Of a stretch of DNA of 64,000 nt, positions 18,070 through 26,758 are shown in pieces. The notes below the pieces were generated by a model. That model did not search any database, was not told where the DNA came from, and was given only the letters and a program-made list of their open reading frames with translations. A program made the translations under genes and the position numbers. The first letter of the stretch is position 1; each line of letters begins with the position of its first letter. The DNA lies in the NCBI GenBank assembly GCA_963709995.1, contig CAVPYN010000011.1, forward strand, positions 248,001 to 312,000, read 5' to 3'. This stretch comes from JAUIIK01 sp963709995. Lineage in GTDB: Bacteria; Chloroflexota; Chloroflexia; Thermomicrobiales; CFX8.

Positions 18070-19012
18070 ATGAGCGTCGGCCTGAATTTGAACACACTGT
18101 TTCGCAAGGGCATCCTGCTGGCAGTCGGAAACCCGGCGGTCGCATCGGTTGTCGACAAGTACGGCATGCAACTCGGCGCGGCGAGGTTCGTCGCTGGCGA
18201 GAATATCGACGAAGCCGTCGTCAATCTGAAGCGGCTCGAAGCCCAGGGATTCAAGACTAATACGACCCTCCTCGGCGAAGGCATCGCCGATGAAGATCGA
18301 GGCGCTGGCAGTCGTAGGCGAGTACATCTACGTCCTCGACCGGCTGCATGAAGAAGGTCTCAAGACGAATCTTTCGGTCAAGCTCACCCATCTCGGACTC
18401 GACCTCGGCGAAGAAATCGCCTATCGCAATGTCGAGAGAATCGTCGATCATGCCGCCTCACTCGGAACGTTTGTGCGCATCGACATGGAAGAGTCGGCGC
18501 GGGTCGACGTCACGCTATTGATCTTCCGCAACCTGCGAACATCGGGTCACGACAATGTCGGCACGGTGCTCCAGAGCTATCTCTATCGCACCGAGCGCGA
18601 TTTGAAGATGATGATGGAGTACCAGCCCAACCTGCGGATCGTGAAAGGCGCATACCTGGAACCGTCCGAGATTGCCTATCCAGACAAGCGCGAAGTCGAT
18701 GTCGCCTACCTGCGGGCGGTCAAGTACTCGCTCGCCTATGGTGGCTATACCGCGGTCGCCACCCACGACGACCGGATCATCGACTACGTCATCGAGTTCA
18801 CGACCCGCAACGACATTAGCCAGGAGAGGTTCGAGTTCCAGATGCTCTACGGCATCCGCACCGACCTCCAGCAGGACCTTTTGAGACGCGACTACAAGGT
18901 CCTGATCGCGACCCCCTTCGGCCCCGACTGGTACCCCTACCTGATGCGCCGCATGGCCGAACGCCCCGCCAACCTGCTCTTCGTGGCACGCCAGATGCTG
19001 CCGGGGGCCTGA
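18070..19012 (+). pseudogene. Proline dehydrogenase (one frameshift)
   Basis: Flavoenzyme oxidising L-proline to pyrroline-5-carboxylate. The N-terminal part (NTLFRKGILLAVGNPAVASV) starts at ATG 18070 after GAGGGG. At about 18285-18295 the frame shifts by one, and IEALAVVGEYIYVLDRLHEE continues to TGA 19010-19012. The catalytic barrel is otherwise complete: FVRIDMEESARVDVT, LRIVKGAYLEP (active-site Lys), AVATHDDRII, FEFQMLYGIR and the C-terminal RRMAERPANL that binds substrate in monofunctional enzymes. It is the standalone PRODH type, not PutA. A single indel could be a sequencing error. Confidence 0.85.
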
Positions 19013-19041
19013 GTCTCGTCGGTTTACAAAACCAAGGGGCC

Positions 19042-19076
19042 ATAACTCTTGCATTGTACAATGCAAGAGTTATACT
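19042..19076 (+). promoter_or_regulatory. Palindromic operator and promoter of the HigBA pair
   Basis: Bases 19042-19073 form a perfect 32-bp palindrome (16-bp arms meeting at 19057/19058, central core TTGCATTGTACAATGCAA). A -10 box TATACT (19071-19076) begins in its right arm and TTGCAT (19049-19054) in the left arm can serve as -35 with a 16-bp spacer. Antitoxin binding would block RNA polymerase, the usual autoregulation of such pairs. Transcription would start at about the toxin ATG, giving a leaderless mRNA. Confidence 0.75.
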
Positions 19077-19082
19077 GCGTAA

Positions 19083-19439
19083 ATGGAATGGAACATCGAG
19101 TACACCGATGAGTTCGGGCACTGGTGGGACTCGCTTACTGTCCAGGAACAGGACTCAATCGACGCGGCGGTTGAAATCCTTGAAGAGGTCGGTCCAGCAC
19201 TTGGACGGCCACTCGTCGACTCGATTCAAGGATCACGACATTCCAACATGAAAGAGCTTCGTCCTCGTTCGGGGAACATTCGCATCCTGTTTGCTTTTGA
19301 TCCTCGCCGATCAGCAAAATCGCTGATCGGCGGGGACAAGACGAATCGGTGGTCGGAGTGGTACTTCGAAATGATCCCGATTGCCGACCAACTCTACGAT
19401 GACTATTTCTACGAGCTACAAAGAGAAGGGAAGATCTAG
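19083..19439 (+). CDS. higB: HigB/RelE-superfamily toxin (Gp49-like)
   Basis: 118 residues. EYTDEFGHWWDSLTVQEQDS, then GRPLVDSIQGSRHSNMKELR and IRILFAFDPRRSAKSLIGGD are the core of the phage-derived Gp49/HigB toxins, which cleave mRNA on the ribosome. The end carries YDDYFYELQREGK. It is immediately upstream of an XRE antitoxin with 1 bp between, the toxin-first order of higBA loci. No ribosome-binding site precedes ATG 19083, and the promoter lies so close that the mRNA is probably leaderless. Confidence 0.87.
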   Translation: MEWNIEYTDEFGHWWDSLTVQEQDSIDAAVEILEEVGPALGRPLVDSIQGSRHSNMKELRPRSGNIRILFAFDPRRSAKSLIGGDKTNRWSEWYFEMIPIADQLYDDYFYELQREGKI

Positions 19440-19440
19440 C

Positions 19441-19773
19441 ATGGCAAACTCATATAAGCAACTGCGAGACCAGATACGTTCAGATCCGGAGCGTAGCGCG
19501 CGCGTCGACGAAATGAAGCAGGCAATGTATACCGCTCTCAGGCTTGCGGAACTACGTGAGTCACGCGAGGCAACCCAGCAACAAGTCGCGCATGAACTCA
19601 GCGTCTCTCAAGCCAACATCTCCCGCATCGAGCACGAGTCGGATATTTATCTCTCAACGCTCCGCAACTACGTCGAAGCCCTTGGCGGGCAGATCGAGAT
19701 CGCGGCTGTGTTCGGCGATGAGAGGGTCATGCTTGTTGAAAAGCAGGATGCCGAGGTGGCTGCTTCCCACTGA
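19441..19773 (+). CDS. higA: XRE-family antitoxin, HigA-like
   Basis: 110 residues. Residues about 38-92 form a Cro/CI helix-turn-helix (REATQQQVAHELSVSQANIS, then IEHESDIYLSTLRNYVEALG). It starts one base after the toxin stop. It should neutralise the toxin and bind the palindrome at 19042-19073 to repress the operon. The remaining C-terminal residues are not a recognised domain. Confidence 0.88.
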   Translation: MANSYKQLRDQIRSDPERSARVDEMKQAMYTALRLAELRESREATQQQVAHELSVSQANISRIEHESDIYLSTLRNYVEALGGQIEIAAVFGDERVMLVEKQDAEVAASH

Positions 19774-19831
19774 AGGGGCTAAGCTGCTACAACTCTTCAG
19801 GCAAGGAAGGGAGATATCGGCCCTTCGAACA

Positions 19832-20257
19832 ATGGCCGATATCCCTAGGATGTGCGCATTTGAATGGGACAGGGTGCGCGCGAGTTTTCACATTCCCCTA
19901 CGCTTGGAAGAGGAGCTTTCTATCCGCTGGAGCACCGCATCGCTACTCCACGGACTGGCACCCCGACCTGGAGTCCTGGCGCTCACCAGCGAGCGTGTGC
20001 TTTTCGGTCAATTGCGGATGGAAGAATCAAGATACTACCCTCACGCCTCATTCGAACTGACGCTGACCGACATAGATGAGGTCCGATGCGTCCGCTGGTT
20101 CTGGTGCTGAGACGCACTAGAATTGCGCATTCGTGGTGGACGCAGGATCGCACTTCGACCTGACGACCGAGATGATTGGATCACCGACCTCCTACATACG
20201 CGAGAGCGGACTGCGGCAAGATCACATGTCGCAACCGCGCACGAAGACGAGCATTAA
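19832..20257 (+). pseudogene. Small PH-like domain protein with in-frame TGA
   Basis: Frame from ATG 19832 to TAA 20255-20257, interrupted only by TGA at 20108-20110. The translation has the look of a bacterial PH/GRAM fold: LAPRPGVLALTSERVLFGQL, then DIDEVRCVRWFWC, TGA, and DALELRIRGGRRIALRP followed by DDRDDWITDLL. The part after TGA completes the fold, so the TGA is internal to one gene. No SECIS-like hairpin lies at the right distance, so a nonsense mutation or base error is more likely than selenocysteine. The stop is 5 bp before the enolase-superfamily ATG. Function unknown. Confidence 0.6.
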
Positions 20258-20262
20258 GCGAA

Positions 20263-21372
20263 ATGAACATCACCCGCGTCGAAATCTACAGCTATGACCT
20301 GACCTACGCCTTCGGGACCTATGTGATGTCCGGGGGGCAGGTGGTCGAGTCCCTGGCGAGCACGGTGGTGCGGCTGGTGACGGATGCAGGCATCGAGGGG
20401 TGGGGTGAGGTCTGCCCGCTCGGGCCGCTCTATCTTGAATCGCATGCTGGAGGAGCGCGGGCGGCGCTGGAACTGCTTGCGCCCGCGTTGATCGGACTCG
20501 ATCCAACGAACATCGCGGCGGTCAGTGTGACCATGGACCGGACGCTGAAGGGACATCGCTACGCGAAGAGCCCGGTCGATGTCGCCTGCTGGGATATTCT
20601 GGGCAAAGTCGCTGGACAACCCGTGTCGACGCTGCTCGGCGGGACCCTGCAGGAATCCTACCCGCTCTACAAAGCGGTGCCGCTCGGTCCGCCGGCGGAG
20701 ATGGCGGCGTATGTCCAGGCACGCAAGGCTGAAGGCATCAATAGCTTTCAGGTCAAGATCGGCGCAGACCCCTACGTGGACGCCGAGCGGGTGCGGGCCG
20801 TCGCGGCGGTCACTGGCGCGGGCGACAAACTGATCTGCGACGCCAACGGCGGTTACCGGTTGCAGGATGCCGTCATTGCCGCACGGCTGCTAGAGCCACT
20901 CGAACGCGTCTACTACGAGCAGCCCTGCGCGACCATTGAAGAATGTCTCTACGTTCGCCAGCACACAACCCTGCCAATGATCCTCGACGAGGTCATCACC
21001 GATGCCCAGTCCCTGCTGCGCGCATGGCATAGCGGGGGCATGGAAGCGCTGAACCTGAAGATCTCGAAGTTCGGAGGGCTGACGGGCGCGAAGTTCATCC
21101 GCGATCTTACTGTTCGGTTGGGCCTACGGCTGACGATCGAAGACTCCTGGGGTGGCGATCTGGTCACGGCAGCAGTCAGCCACCTTGCTGCCAGCACACC
21201 GGCCGACACCCTCTTCACCGTCTCCTTCATGAACGACTGGACCAACGAGCACATCGCCGGTTACCAGCCGCGCTCTCGAGATGGCATCGGTGCGGCCCCG
21301 ACGATGCCCGGGCTCGGTGCCGAGGTCAATCGGGAGATGCTCGGAGACCCGGTTTTTGTCGTTGGATTCTGA
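20263..21372 (+). CDS. Mandelate racemase/muconate lactonizing enzyme family protein
   Basis: 369 residues of the enolase superfamily. N-terminal capping domain, then a barrel with KxK-type base in SFQVKIGADPY, metal ligands Asp in LICDANGGY, Glu in VYYEQPC and Asp in MILDEVITD, and a second base region NLKISKFGG. It ends with LRLTIEDSWGGDLVTAAVSH. The layout resembles cis-3-hydroxyproline dehydratase and proline-betaine epimerase relatives, and proline dehydrogenase lies 1.3 kb upstream; the specific substrate is inference. ATG 20263 starts the conserved MNITRVEIYSYDL. Confidence 0.88.
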   Translation: MNITRVEIYSYDLTYAFGTYVMSGGQVVESLASTVVRLVTDAGIEGWGEVCPLGPLYLESHAGGARAALELLAPALIGLDPTNIAAVSVTMDRTLKGHRYAKSPVDVACWDILGKVAGQPVSTLLGGTLQESYPLYKAVPLGPPAEMAAYVQARKAEGINSFQVKIGADPYVDAERVRAVAAVTGAGDKLICDANGGYRLQDAVIAARLLEPLERVYYEQPCATIEECLYVRQHTTLPMILDEVITDAQSLLRAWHSGGMEALNLKISKFGGLTGAKFIRDLTVRLGLRLTIEDSWGGDLVTAAVSHLAASTPADTLFTVSFMNDWTNEHIAGYQPRSRDGIGAAPTMPGLGAEVNREMLGDPVFVVGF

Positions 21373-21422
21373 GTTGTCACACTCCGGCCGGTAAAGAGGC
21401 GGGCTGTCAGCCACCTGTCGCT

Positions 21423-22739
21423 CTAGCCTCGCTCGACCTCGCTACCCACGCCAGTAGCTTCGAACTGGGCAAGACCAGTGGCTCGGGACTGGGAGCGCAA
21501 TGAAATCGTCTGGACGAGCGCTGCCAGGATGTTCGCGGCGAAACACGCGATCCCGGCGGCAGCGAAGAAGCCCGCAAGCCGTGCAAGTTCCCGATCGACA
21601 TTCAAGATCGCCATCGTCACTATCATCAGACCGGCGACCCAGCCCAGCCAACCAACAATGGCCAGCCCGCGCTGCCACGGCTGGGAGTGATTCAACGGCA
21701 GGCCAGTCACCTCGGTACCAATCGTCGGGGCCAGTCCTTGAATCGCGCTCAATGCGACACCGCCAATGGCGAGCCAGCCTGCCGCGACCCAGTAGTGGGA
21801 TGCCAGCGGCTCTCCACGAAGCAATCCATAGGCAACCAGGCCAGCGGCGCCGAGTCCGGAACAACTCGCCAGCACCACGAAAAGCATTTGAGCGCCGAAC
21901 CTTGATCGCACCACTGGCGCATAGATCCTCACGATCTGGGCGACGAACAATGCCTCGCCCAGAACGATCGCGAGGGCGCCGGCCGTCACCCACACGCGTC
22001 CAGCCGAGAAGAGCAGCGCTCCAGCGGTTAGCCATGCGCCCGACGCCAGGAGTGCCAGCTCAATCCTGGCTATCCGGTGCCATGGTCGCCGCCCGCTCCC
22101 GGAGAGCATCGGAATCATGTGATAGGCAACACCGTTCACCATGATCAGGACCCACCCGGCAAGCATCAGGACGGCATGGGAGGACAGAACTTGCATCGTC
22201 ACATCGCCAAGAAACCAGGTTCCTTTGCTGCCGGCCAATAGGAACCCGAGCGACACCCCCATGGCGAGTCCCGTCAGAGACACCGCGATATGCACCCCGG
22301 TTGTATCGAGTGCGGGCGCTCGCCGGAGCGCCTTCACGACAAAATGGACGTAGAACCCGAGACCAATGGCCAGCAGCATGCCGCCGGTCGCGAGAATCGG
22401 ATGCCAGGTCTGTTGGAATCCAATGAGGAAGATAATCAACCCGCTTGCGTACAACCAGAACATCGCTGGTCCCGACCGGCGTCCGGTTTCGAGCGGCACG
22501 CCAAGCGCGCAGGGCACAACCTGGAATGTTGCCGCGACCATCGCCGCCGCGATGATCCCGAGCGTATTGAGATGAACGAACGCCAGCAGGCCACGGTCGT
22601 AGAAACTGCCGGTGAGCAGCGGGAAAGCGCGCGGGGCCAGGATTCCAACCGAGGCCAGCGAACCGATCGCAAGCGCCAGAAAGCGTGTTGCCGGATGCCC
22701 GGTGGCGATCCGTGCCGGATTGACTGAACCCATGTTCAT
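21423..22739 (-). CDS. Heme-copper oxidase subunit I-like membrane protein (NO-response cluster)
   Basis: 438 residues, about twelve transmembrane helices. Conserved His sites include LLAFVHLNTLG, LSSHAVLMLAG and VAYHMIPMLSG, as in standalone heme-copper oxidase subunit I-like proteins that accompany NnrS. ATG 22739 overlaps the Rrf2 stop by ATGA, so it is translated from the same mRNA as the regulator. Known: relatives sit in nitric-oxide and denitrification loci. Inferred: heme binding and NO handling. The full catalytic His set of an oxidase was not verified. Confidence 0.75.
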   Translation of the reverse strand: MNMGSVNPARIATGHPATRFLALAIGSLASVGILAPRAFPLLTGSFYDRGLLAFVHLNTLGIIAAAMVAATFQVVPCALGVPLETGRRSGPAMFWLYASGLIIFLIGFQQTWHPILATGGMLLAIGLGFYVHFVVKALRRAPALDTTGVHIAVSLTGLAMGVSLGFLLAGSKGTWFLGDVTMQVLSSHAVLMLAGWVLIMVNGVAYHMIPMLSGSGRRPWHRIARIELALLASGAWLTAGALLFSAGRVWVTAGALAIVLGEALFVAQIVRIYAPVVRSRFGAQMLFVVLASCSGLGAAGLVAYGLLRGEPLASHYWVAAGWLAIGGVALSAIQGLAPTIGTEVTGLPLNHSQPWQRGLAIVGWLGWVAGLMIVTMAILNVDRELARLAGFFAAAGIACFAANILAALVQTISLRSQSRATGLAQFEATGVGSEVERG

Positions 22740-23179
22740 GATCCTACTCCAACATGCCCGGTACGAAGCACCGGGGCCGATCTCGTGAGGTCAGCAAGTG
22801 ATTGCTGATCCAGCTCTTCGAGAAGCGCCTGCTGCGCGACGAGCCAGGCATTGTGCATCACACACGGTTTGCGGCCATTACAGGCACGACTCTCCATAAT
22901 GCAGCTTGTCACTTCAAATGGACCCTCCACGGCTTCCACGATGTCCCGCAGAGTGATTGTCCGGGAGTCGCGAGCAAGCACTGTCCCGCCGTCACGTCCA
23001 GCCTTGCTCTCCACCAGTCCGGAACGCGAGAGATCGGCAAGAATCCTGGCAAGCAGTCTGCGAGGAATCGATGCTTCCGTCGAGATCATGCCAGCCGAAG
23101 CCCGCTCGGGATGACCGGCGAGAAACGCCAGCGCCCGTATCGCGTATCGCCCTTCACTGCTGAGTTCGAGCCGCATCAT
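22736..23179 (-). CDS. Rrf2-family Fe-S regulator, NsrR-like
   Basis: 148 residues from the ATG at 23179 (upstream in-frame ATGs at 23188 and 23200 are possible). Winged helix-turn-helix: LELSSEGRYAIRALAFLAGH, then ASIPRRLLARILADLSRSGL. Three Cys in SCIMESRACNGRKPC (spacing 6 and 5) match the cluster-binding loop of NsrR-type NO sensors. It leads an operon with the heme-copper-like protein and is divergent from the cupin-NnrS pair, with an inverted-repeat operator between. NO or Fe-S sensing is inferred. Confidence 0.87.
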   Translation of the reverse strand: MMRLELSSEGRYAIRALAFLAGHPERASAGMISTEASIPRRLLARILADLSRSGLVESKAGRDGGTVLARDSRTITLRDIVEAVEGPFEVTSCIMESRACNGRKPCVMHNAWLVAQQALLEELDQQSLADLTRSAPVLRTGHVGVGS

Positions 23180-23226
23180 GCCCCGCATTCGATACGTCAA
23201 ACGGCAACGCGCCCATTCGCGCCGGC

Positions 23227-23255
23227 ATTATACTATTACCAAAAGAGTAATAGTA
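23227..23255. promoter_or_regulatory. Operator in the divergent Rrf2/cupin promoter region
   Basis: TACTATTAC (23231-23239) and GTAATAGTA (23247-23255) are a perfect 9-bp inverted repeat with a 7-bp spacer, a 25-bp site. A minus-strand -10 TATAAT (23232-23227) overlaps its left arm. A regulator bound here could control both divergent units; the Rrf2 protein is the natural candidate. Confidence 0.65.
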
Positions 23256-23305
23256 AGATATGCGGGATTTTAGAAGCTCGGAATACGTCGGGGGAACAGC
23301 GCAAC

Positions 23306-23692
23306 ATGACCATCGATCACAGCCAGCCCGAACCGATCAACCTGCTCCGAATCGCGGACCGGGTCAAGGGCCAGCGCATAGCCTGGTCGGCATCAAGCGA
23401 GCAACTCAACGTGAACCTGATCATCCTGCAGCAAGATGAGCGCATCGACGTTCACACCAACGACGAAGTCGACGTCCTGATCGTTGGCATTGACGGGGTT
23501 GGTGAAATCACTATCGGCGATGTCGCCAGAAGAATCACCCCTAGCGCCGCCGTCGTCGTGCCACGCGGCGTAGCACGCGGGATGTCAGCTGTGGAGGCGC
23601 CTTTCGCCTATCTCACCTGTCACCAGCAACGGGCAACCCTGTGGCCCACTTCCACCAACCGTAGGGCGGGCATGGAATCCCAGCGGCCGTAG
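23306..23692 (+). CDS. Small cupin protein
   Basis: 128 residues. One cupin barrel: LIILQQDERIDVHTNDEVDV, then GVGEITIGDVARRITPSAAV and VVPRGVARGMSA. The classical His pair is reduced to one His (DVHTNDEVDV), so metal binding is uncertain. ATG 23306 follows GGGGGAA. It is first in the rightward unit of the NO-type cluster, 8 bp before the NnrS-like gene. Cupins of this size often accompany nnrS and hcp genes; the role is unknown. Confidence 0.8.
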   Translation: MTIDHSQPEPINLLRIADRVKGQRIAWSASSEQLNVNLIILQQDERIDVHTNDEVDVLIVGIDGVGEITIGDVARRITPSAAVVVPRGVARGMSAVEAPFAYLTCHQQRATLWPTSTNRRAGMESQRP

Positions 23693-23700
23693 GCCGTCGA

Positions 23701-25002
23701 ATGCCCGCAACGAAGCCAGCAATCTGGCCACCGTTCGTTCGAGCATCTATCGCAATTGCCGTGGGCGCGGGCTTCGGGCTAGGGCTCCTGCTGTTCGCCA
23801 GCATGGGTTCAGGGTTCGCGCACGAACTATGGTGGCCGGCCACCGCGCAGGCGCATGGGCACGCGCAGATCGCCGGATGGGCCGGGCTAATGGTCTTGGG
23901 AGTCGGGCTGCATTTTCTTCCACGACTCGCGAGCGCTCCTCCATTGCCGGCGCACAGTGTGCGCCTTGCGTTCTGGATTCTGACCTCTGGCCTGATCGCC
24001 CGCACCATCTGCCAGCCCGCCCTGGCGATTGCTGGACACCCCTTTCTGGAGACGGTATTTCAACTGGGTTGGGTCGTCGGTGCGCTCGCCGAACTGGCTG
24101 GCGCCGCTTCCTTACTCGTCATGCTGGATGATTCATTCAGATCCACGTTGCCACTTCGTCCAGACGCCGCCATCCGTCAAGTACTGCCATTCCTCCTTGC
24201 CGGGCTCGTGGCCCTTCTGGTCTTCCTTGGGGGATCCGCGCTCGCCACGATCGATGTGGCGCGCAATGACATCGTGCTGATCAATGCTAGGCAAAGCAAT
24301 GACCTCGCGCTGGTGGGGTTGTACTGCTTCCTGACGCCGATCTCGATCGGGATGTCCATCCGGATCTTCCCCCTGTACTTCCGCACAAGACCGGCACGGT
24401 ACCGGATGGCCCAGATCGGGCTTGGGCTCCTCCTGTCCGGCTTGCTATTCAGACGACTCGACACCGGCATTTCGCCTACAGCCGGACGCACGCTGATCTT
24501 GCTGGCTTCAGTGATGTTCGTCCTCGCGCTACGGGTGTTGGAACCGCGCCGGCCTCTCCCTCGACGGCGCGCGCCGCTCTGGCAAGACGCGCCAGGACTT
24601 CATATCGTGAGCGCCTATCTCTGGCTCCTTGCCGCGGCCATGGCTCAGATGGGAGGACCAGGCTGGTTGAGGCTTGAGCTGCATCTGCTCGGCGCAGGCT
24701 TCGTCACGCTTCTCATCCTCGGAAGCGCCGTCCATCTCATCCCCGCATTCGCGCGACAACCGCTGCGAAACACCCGCTACATCTGGGCAACGTTGCTGCT
24801 CGGCAATCTGGCGACGATTACGCGAGCCATACCAGCCGCACCGGCCATCCACCTCTCACCAACGATCGAGCAACACTCCGGCACAATTGCCGGCATCGCA
24901 GGAGTAGCGGCATTGTGCTGCTTCGCGCTGAATCTGCGTGACGCGCTCGGGCCGAAGCGGGCTTCGCCGCCAGCGACGGTCAACGAAGAACGATCCGCCT
25001 GA
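23701..25002 (+). CDS. NnrS-like multi-spanning heme-copper membrane protein
   Basis: 433 residues, about twelve helices. Family features are HELWWPATAQAHGHAQIAGW near the N-terminus, MVLGVGLHFLPRL, SIRIFPLYFRTRP and GSAVHLIPAFARQPL. NnrS proteins bind heme and protect cells from NO-derived iron complexes. It follows the cupin by 8 bp. Its last 147 bases overlap the 3' end of a convergent membrane glycosyltransferase-like gene, an unusually long overlap; the NnrS stop looks natural. Confidence 0.83.
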   Translation: MPATKPAIWPPFVRASIAIAVGAGFGLGLLLFASMGSGFAHELWWPATAQAHGHAQIAGWAGLMVLGVGLHFLPRLASAPPLPAHSVRLAFWILTSGLIARTICQPALAIAGHPFLETVFQLGWVVGALAELAGAASLLVMLDDSFRSTLPLRPDAAIRQVLPFLLAGLVALLVFLGGSALATIDVARNDIVLINARQSNDLALVGLYCFLTPISIGMSIRIFPLYFRTRPARYRMAQIGLGLLLSGLLFRRLDTGISPTAGRTLILLASVMFVLALRVLEPRRPLPRRRAPLWQDAPGLHIVSAYLWLLAAAMAQMGGPGWLRLELHLLGAGFVTLLILGSAVHLIPAFARQPLRNTRYIWATLLLGNLATITRAIPAAPAIHLSPTIEQHSGTIAGIAGVAALCCFALNLRDALGPKRASPPATVNEERSA

Positions 25003-26529
25003 GGGCGCCTCCAGGCTCGTCAGTTGGCCGTCCTTGTACCGGAAGAAGTTCCGGTTGGGAAAGTCACGCATCAGGACGAGGTTGCGTTGGTCCCCACGAT
25101 CGACGGCATAGATGACATCGCCATCCAACGTCGTCGAATTCGCGAGAAAGAGCGGAGCGTATGCCTGCCAGTTCGGACGGGGAACGAACACCAACGCGTT
25201 CTCGAGATCTGCGGCTTCTACAGCCTCAAGGTCGTCGCGATGCACGCCGTTCCAGTCCCGGTAGCGAGCGGCTTCGTCCGGCAAGGTAACGAAGAGGTTG
25301 TAGCCGACGAACATGAGCAGCAGCAGCGGCGCCGCCAGCTTCACGAATCGCCAGGGGAACTCGAGTCTGCTTGCCAGCCGGTTGATGACATCCCAGATCA
25401 AGACCAGACCACGCGCGGACAGCAACGCGAGCGCGCCGATGGCTTCGAAGTAGTAGCGCGGGCCATACATCTTCCCGGACGTCCAGTAGAGCATGTGAAT
25501 GGCGATCAATGACACCACGATCCCCATCAGCAGCAAATCGGCGGTAGTTTGACGCGAGATGCCGCGGCGCGCCACACGCAACGCTGCCGCAACTACAGCT
25601 AGCACTACCGGAATCAAGCTCAGGCGCCACGGCCAGCCGAAGAGAACGACGGCAAGATCACGAAGGTTAGAACGGGTGTTGCGAACGGCGTCATCGACAG
25701 AATGTCCGTTGGTCCCGTACTCCGGTCCGAAGCCGATCTTGTCATACGGCCACCAGAGCTCATAAGCAGTGCGGAAAGGGCTCCCGGTGGTCGCGTTGTT
25801 GTAGACGAGCAACATCGCGATGATGGGCAGCGCTCCCGCCGCCATCAGGGCATAGCGCCTGAACGATGACCGATCCCGAACGACGTCCACCAGAGCGATC
25901 ACGACAAAGGGCAATGAGATGCCCACAGCCGTCAATGGACGAGTCAAGAGCAGCACTCCAACGGCTGCACCAGCCCCGAGTGCGGCCAGGGGAAGGTCGC
26001 GGGTGCGCGCAACATCGAAGAGCAGCAACAGTACGAGCACCCAACACAGTGAGACGACGTGCGAAAGCAGCGAACCCGACTGGATGATGAAGAATGGAGA
26101 GAAGATTAGCAGCCCGCTTGCGATCAGAGCCGTGCGCCGATCGTAGAAGCGTCTGCCAACTATCGCCAGCAATCCGGCGGCTACGGCGGCCGCGAGCGCG
26201 TTGACGACCCACGGTTGGTCGAAGAGCTTCCCCGCGGCGAGAACGGCCGGATAGCCGGGCGGGTACTTGCCGAACCATTGACCGTCCCGCGCGATCACGA
26301 AGGACATGTAGAAGAAGTCTGGATGTTCCGGCGCCGGGGCGATGATGTTTCCTTCGGCAATCGACTGCGCCTGGAACAGAAATGTTACCTCGTCCTCAGT
26401 CCTTGGGAGCCGGTCAAATACGGACGAGGAAGACCAGGTCGCGAAGCAGAACGCAATCAGCATCGCGACAGTTGTCAGGAGTAGAAATCCCCGCCTGCGC
26501 AGCCAGACGACGACCACCAGTCGTGTCAC
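24856..26529 (-). CDS. GT-C type membrane glycosyltransferase-like protein
   Basis: 557 residues with about ten helices. Helix 1 is followed by RTEDEVTFLFQAQSIAEGN, an acidic loop like that of GT39/ArnT-type enzymes, then WFGKYPPGYPAVLAAG, another common motif of this fold. The end (residues about 410-557) is a soluble domain. The last 49 residues are encoded antisense to the NnrS 3' end, are arginine-rich and look artificial, so a frameshift may have lengthened the protein. The transferred sugar is unknown. Confidence 0.75.
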   Translation of the reverse strand: MTRLVVVVWLRRRGFLLLTTVAMLIAFCFATWSSSSVFDRLPRTEDEVTFLFQAQSIAEGNIIAPAPEHPDFFYMSFVIARDGQWFGKYPPGYPAVLAAGKLFDQPWVVNALAAAVAAGLLAIVGRRFYDRRTALIASGLLIFSPFFIIQSGSLLSHVVSLCWVLVLLLLFDVARTRDLPLAALGAGAAVGVLLLTRPLTAVGISLPFVVIALVDVVRDRSSFRRYALMAAGALPIIAMLLVYNNATTGSPFRTAYELWWPYDKIGFGPEYGTNGHSVDDAVRNTRSNLRDLAVVLFGWPWRLSLIPVVLAVVAAALRVARRGISRQTTADLLLMGIVVSLIAIHMLYWTSGKMYGPRYYFEAIGALALLSARGLVLIWDVINRLASRLEFPWRFVKLAAPLLLLMFVGYNLFVTLPDEAARYRDWNGVHRDDLEAVEAADLENALVFVPRPNWQAYAPLFLANSTTLDGDVIYAVDRGDQRNLVLMRDFPNRNFFRYKDGQLTSLEAPSGGSFFVDRRWRRSPLRPERVTQIQREAAQCRYSCDAGNCAGVLLDRW

Positions 26530-26683
26530 GCCGCCAGCGGCATCAGATGGTCACGTTGAAGTTGATCCGCCATTGACCGCATATCCAATCTGGCGAAAGC
26601 GCGAGGAACTCGCGGGAAGGATAGCGGAACCAGTCACGTCGATCCCGGAATCTTCTCCCCACACTTCTGAGGCGTGACAACAA

Positions 26684-26713
26684 CACGGCCCTGCTTGATC
26701 GAGCAGGGCCGTG
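26684..26713 (-). terminator. Strong hairpin terminator
   Basis: CACGGCCCTGCT (26684-26695) and AGCAGGGCCGTG (26702-26713) form a perfect 12-bp stem with a 6-nt loop. On the minus strand it is followed by TTGTTGT, so it should end transcription of the small minus-strand gene at 26759-26920. Confidence 0.75.
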
Positions 26714-26758
26714 CGGACATTGGAATGGGGCGTGGATTTCTAGTTCGGGATCACCGCG

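Noticed and set aside
20111..20150. bSECIS hairpin after the TGA of the PH-like gene
   Set aside because: Only a 4-bp stem with a loop 13 bases from TGA, or a 13-base loop without an early G, can be drawn; neither fits.
22802..23305. Long N-terminal extension of the small cupin
   Set aside because: It runs antisense through the Rrf2 gene and through the operator; the ATG at 23306 with GGGGGAA is the sensible start.
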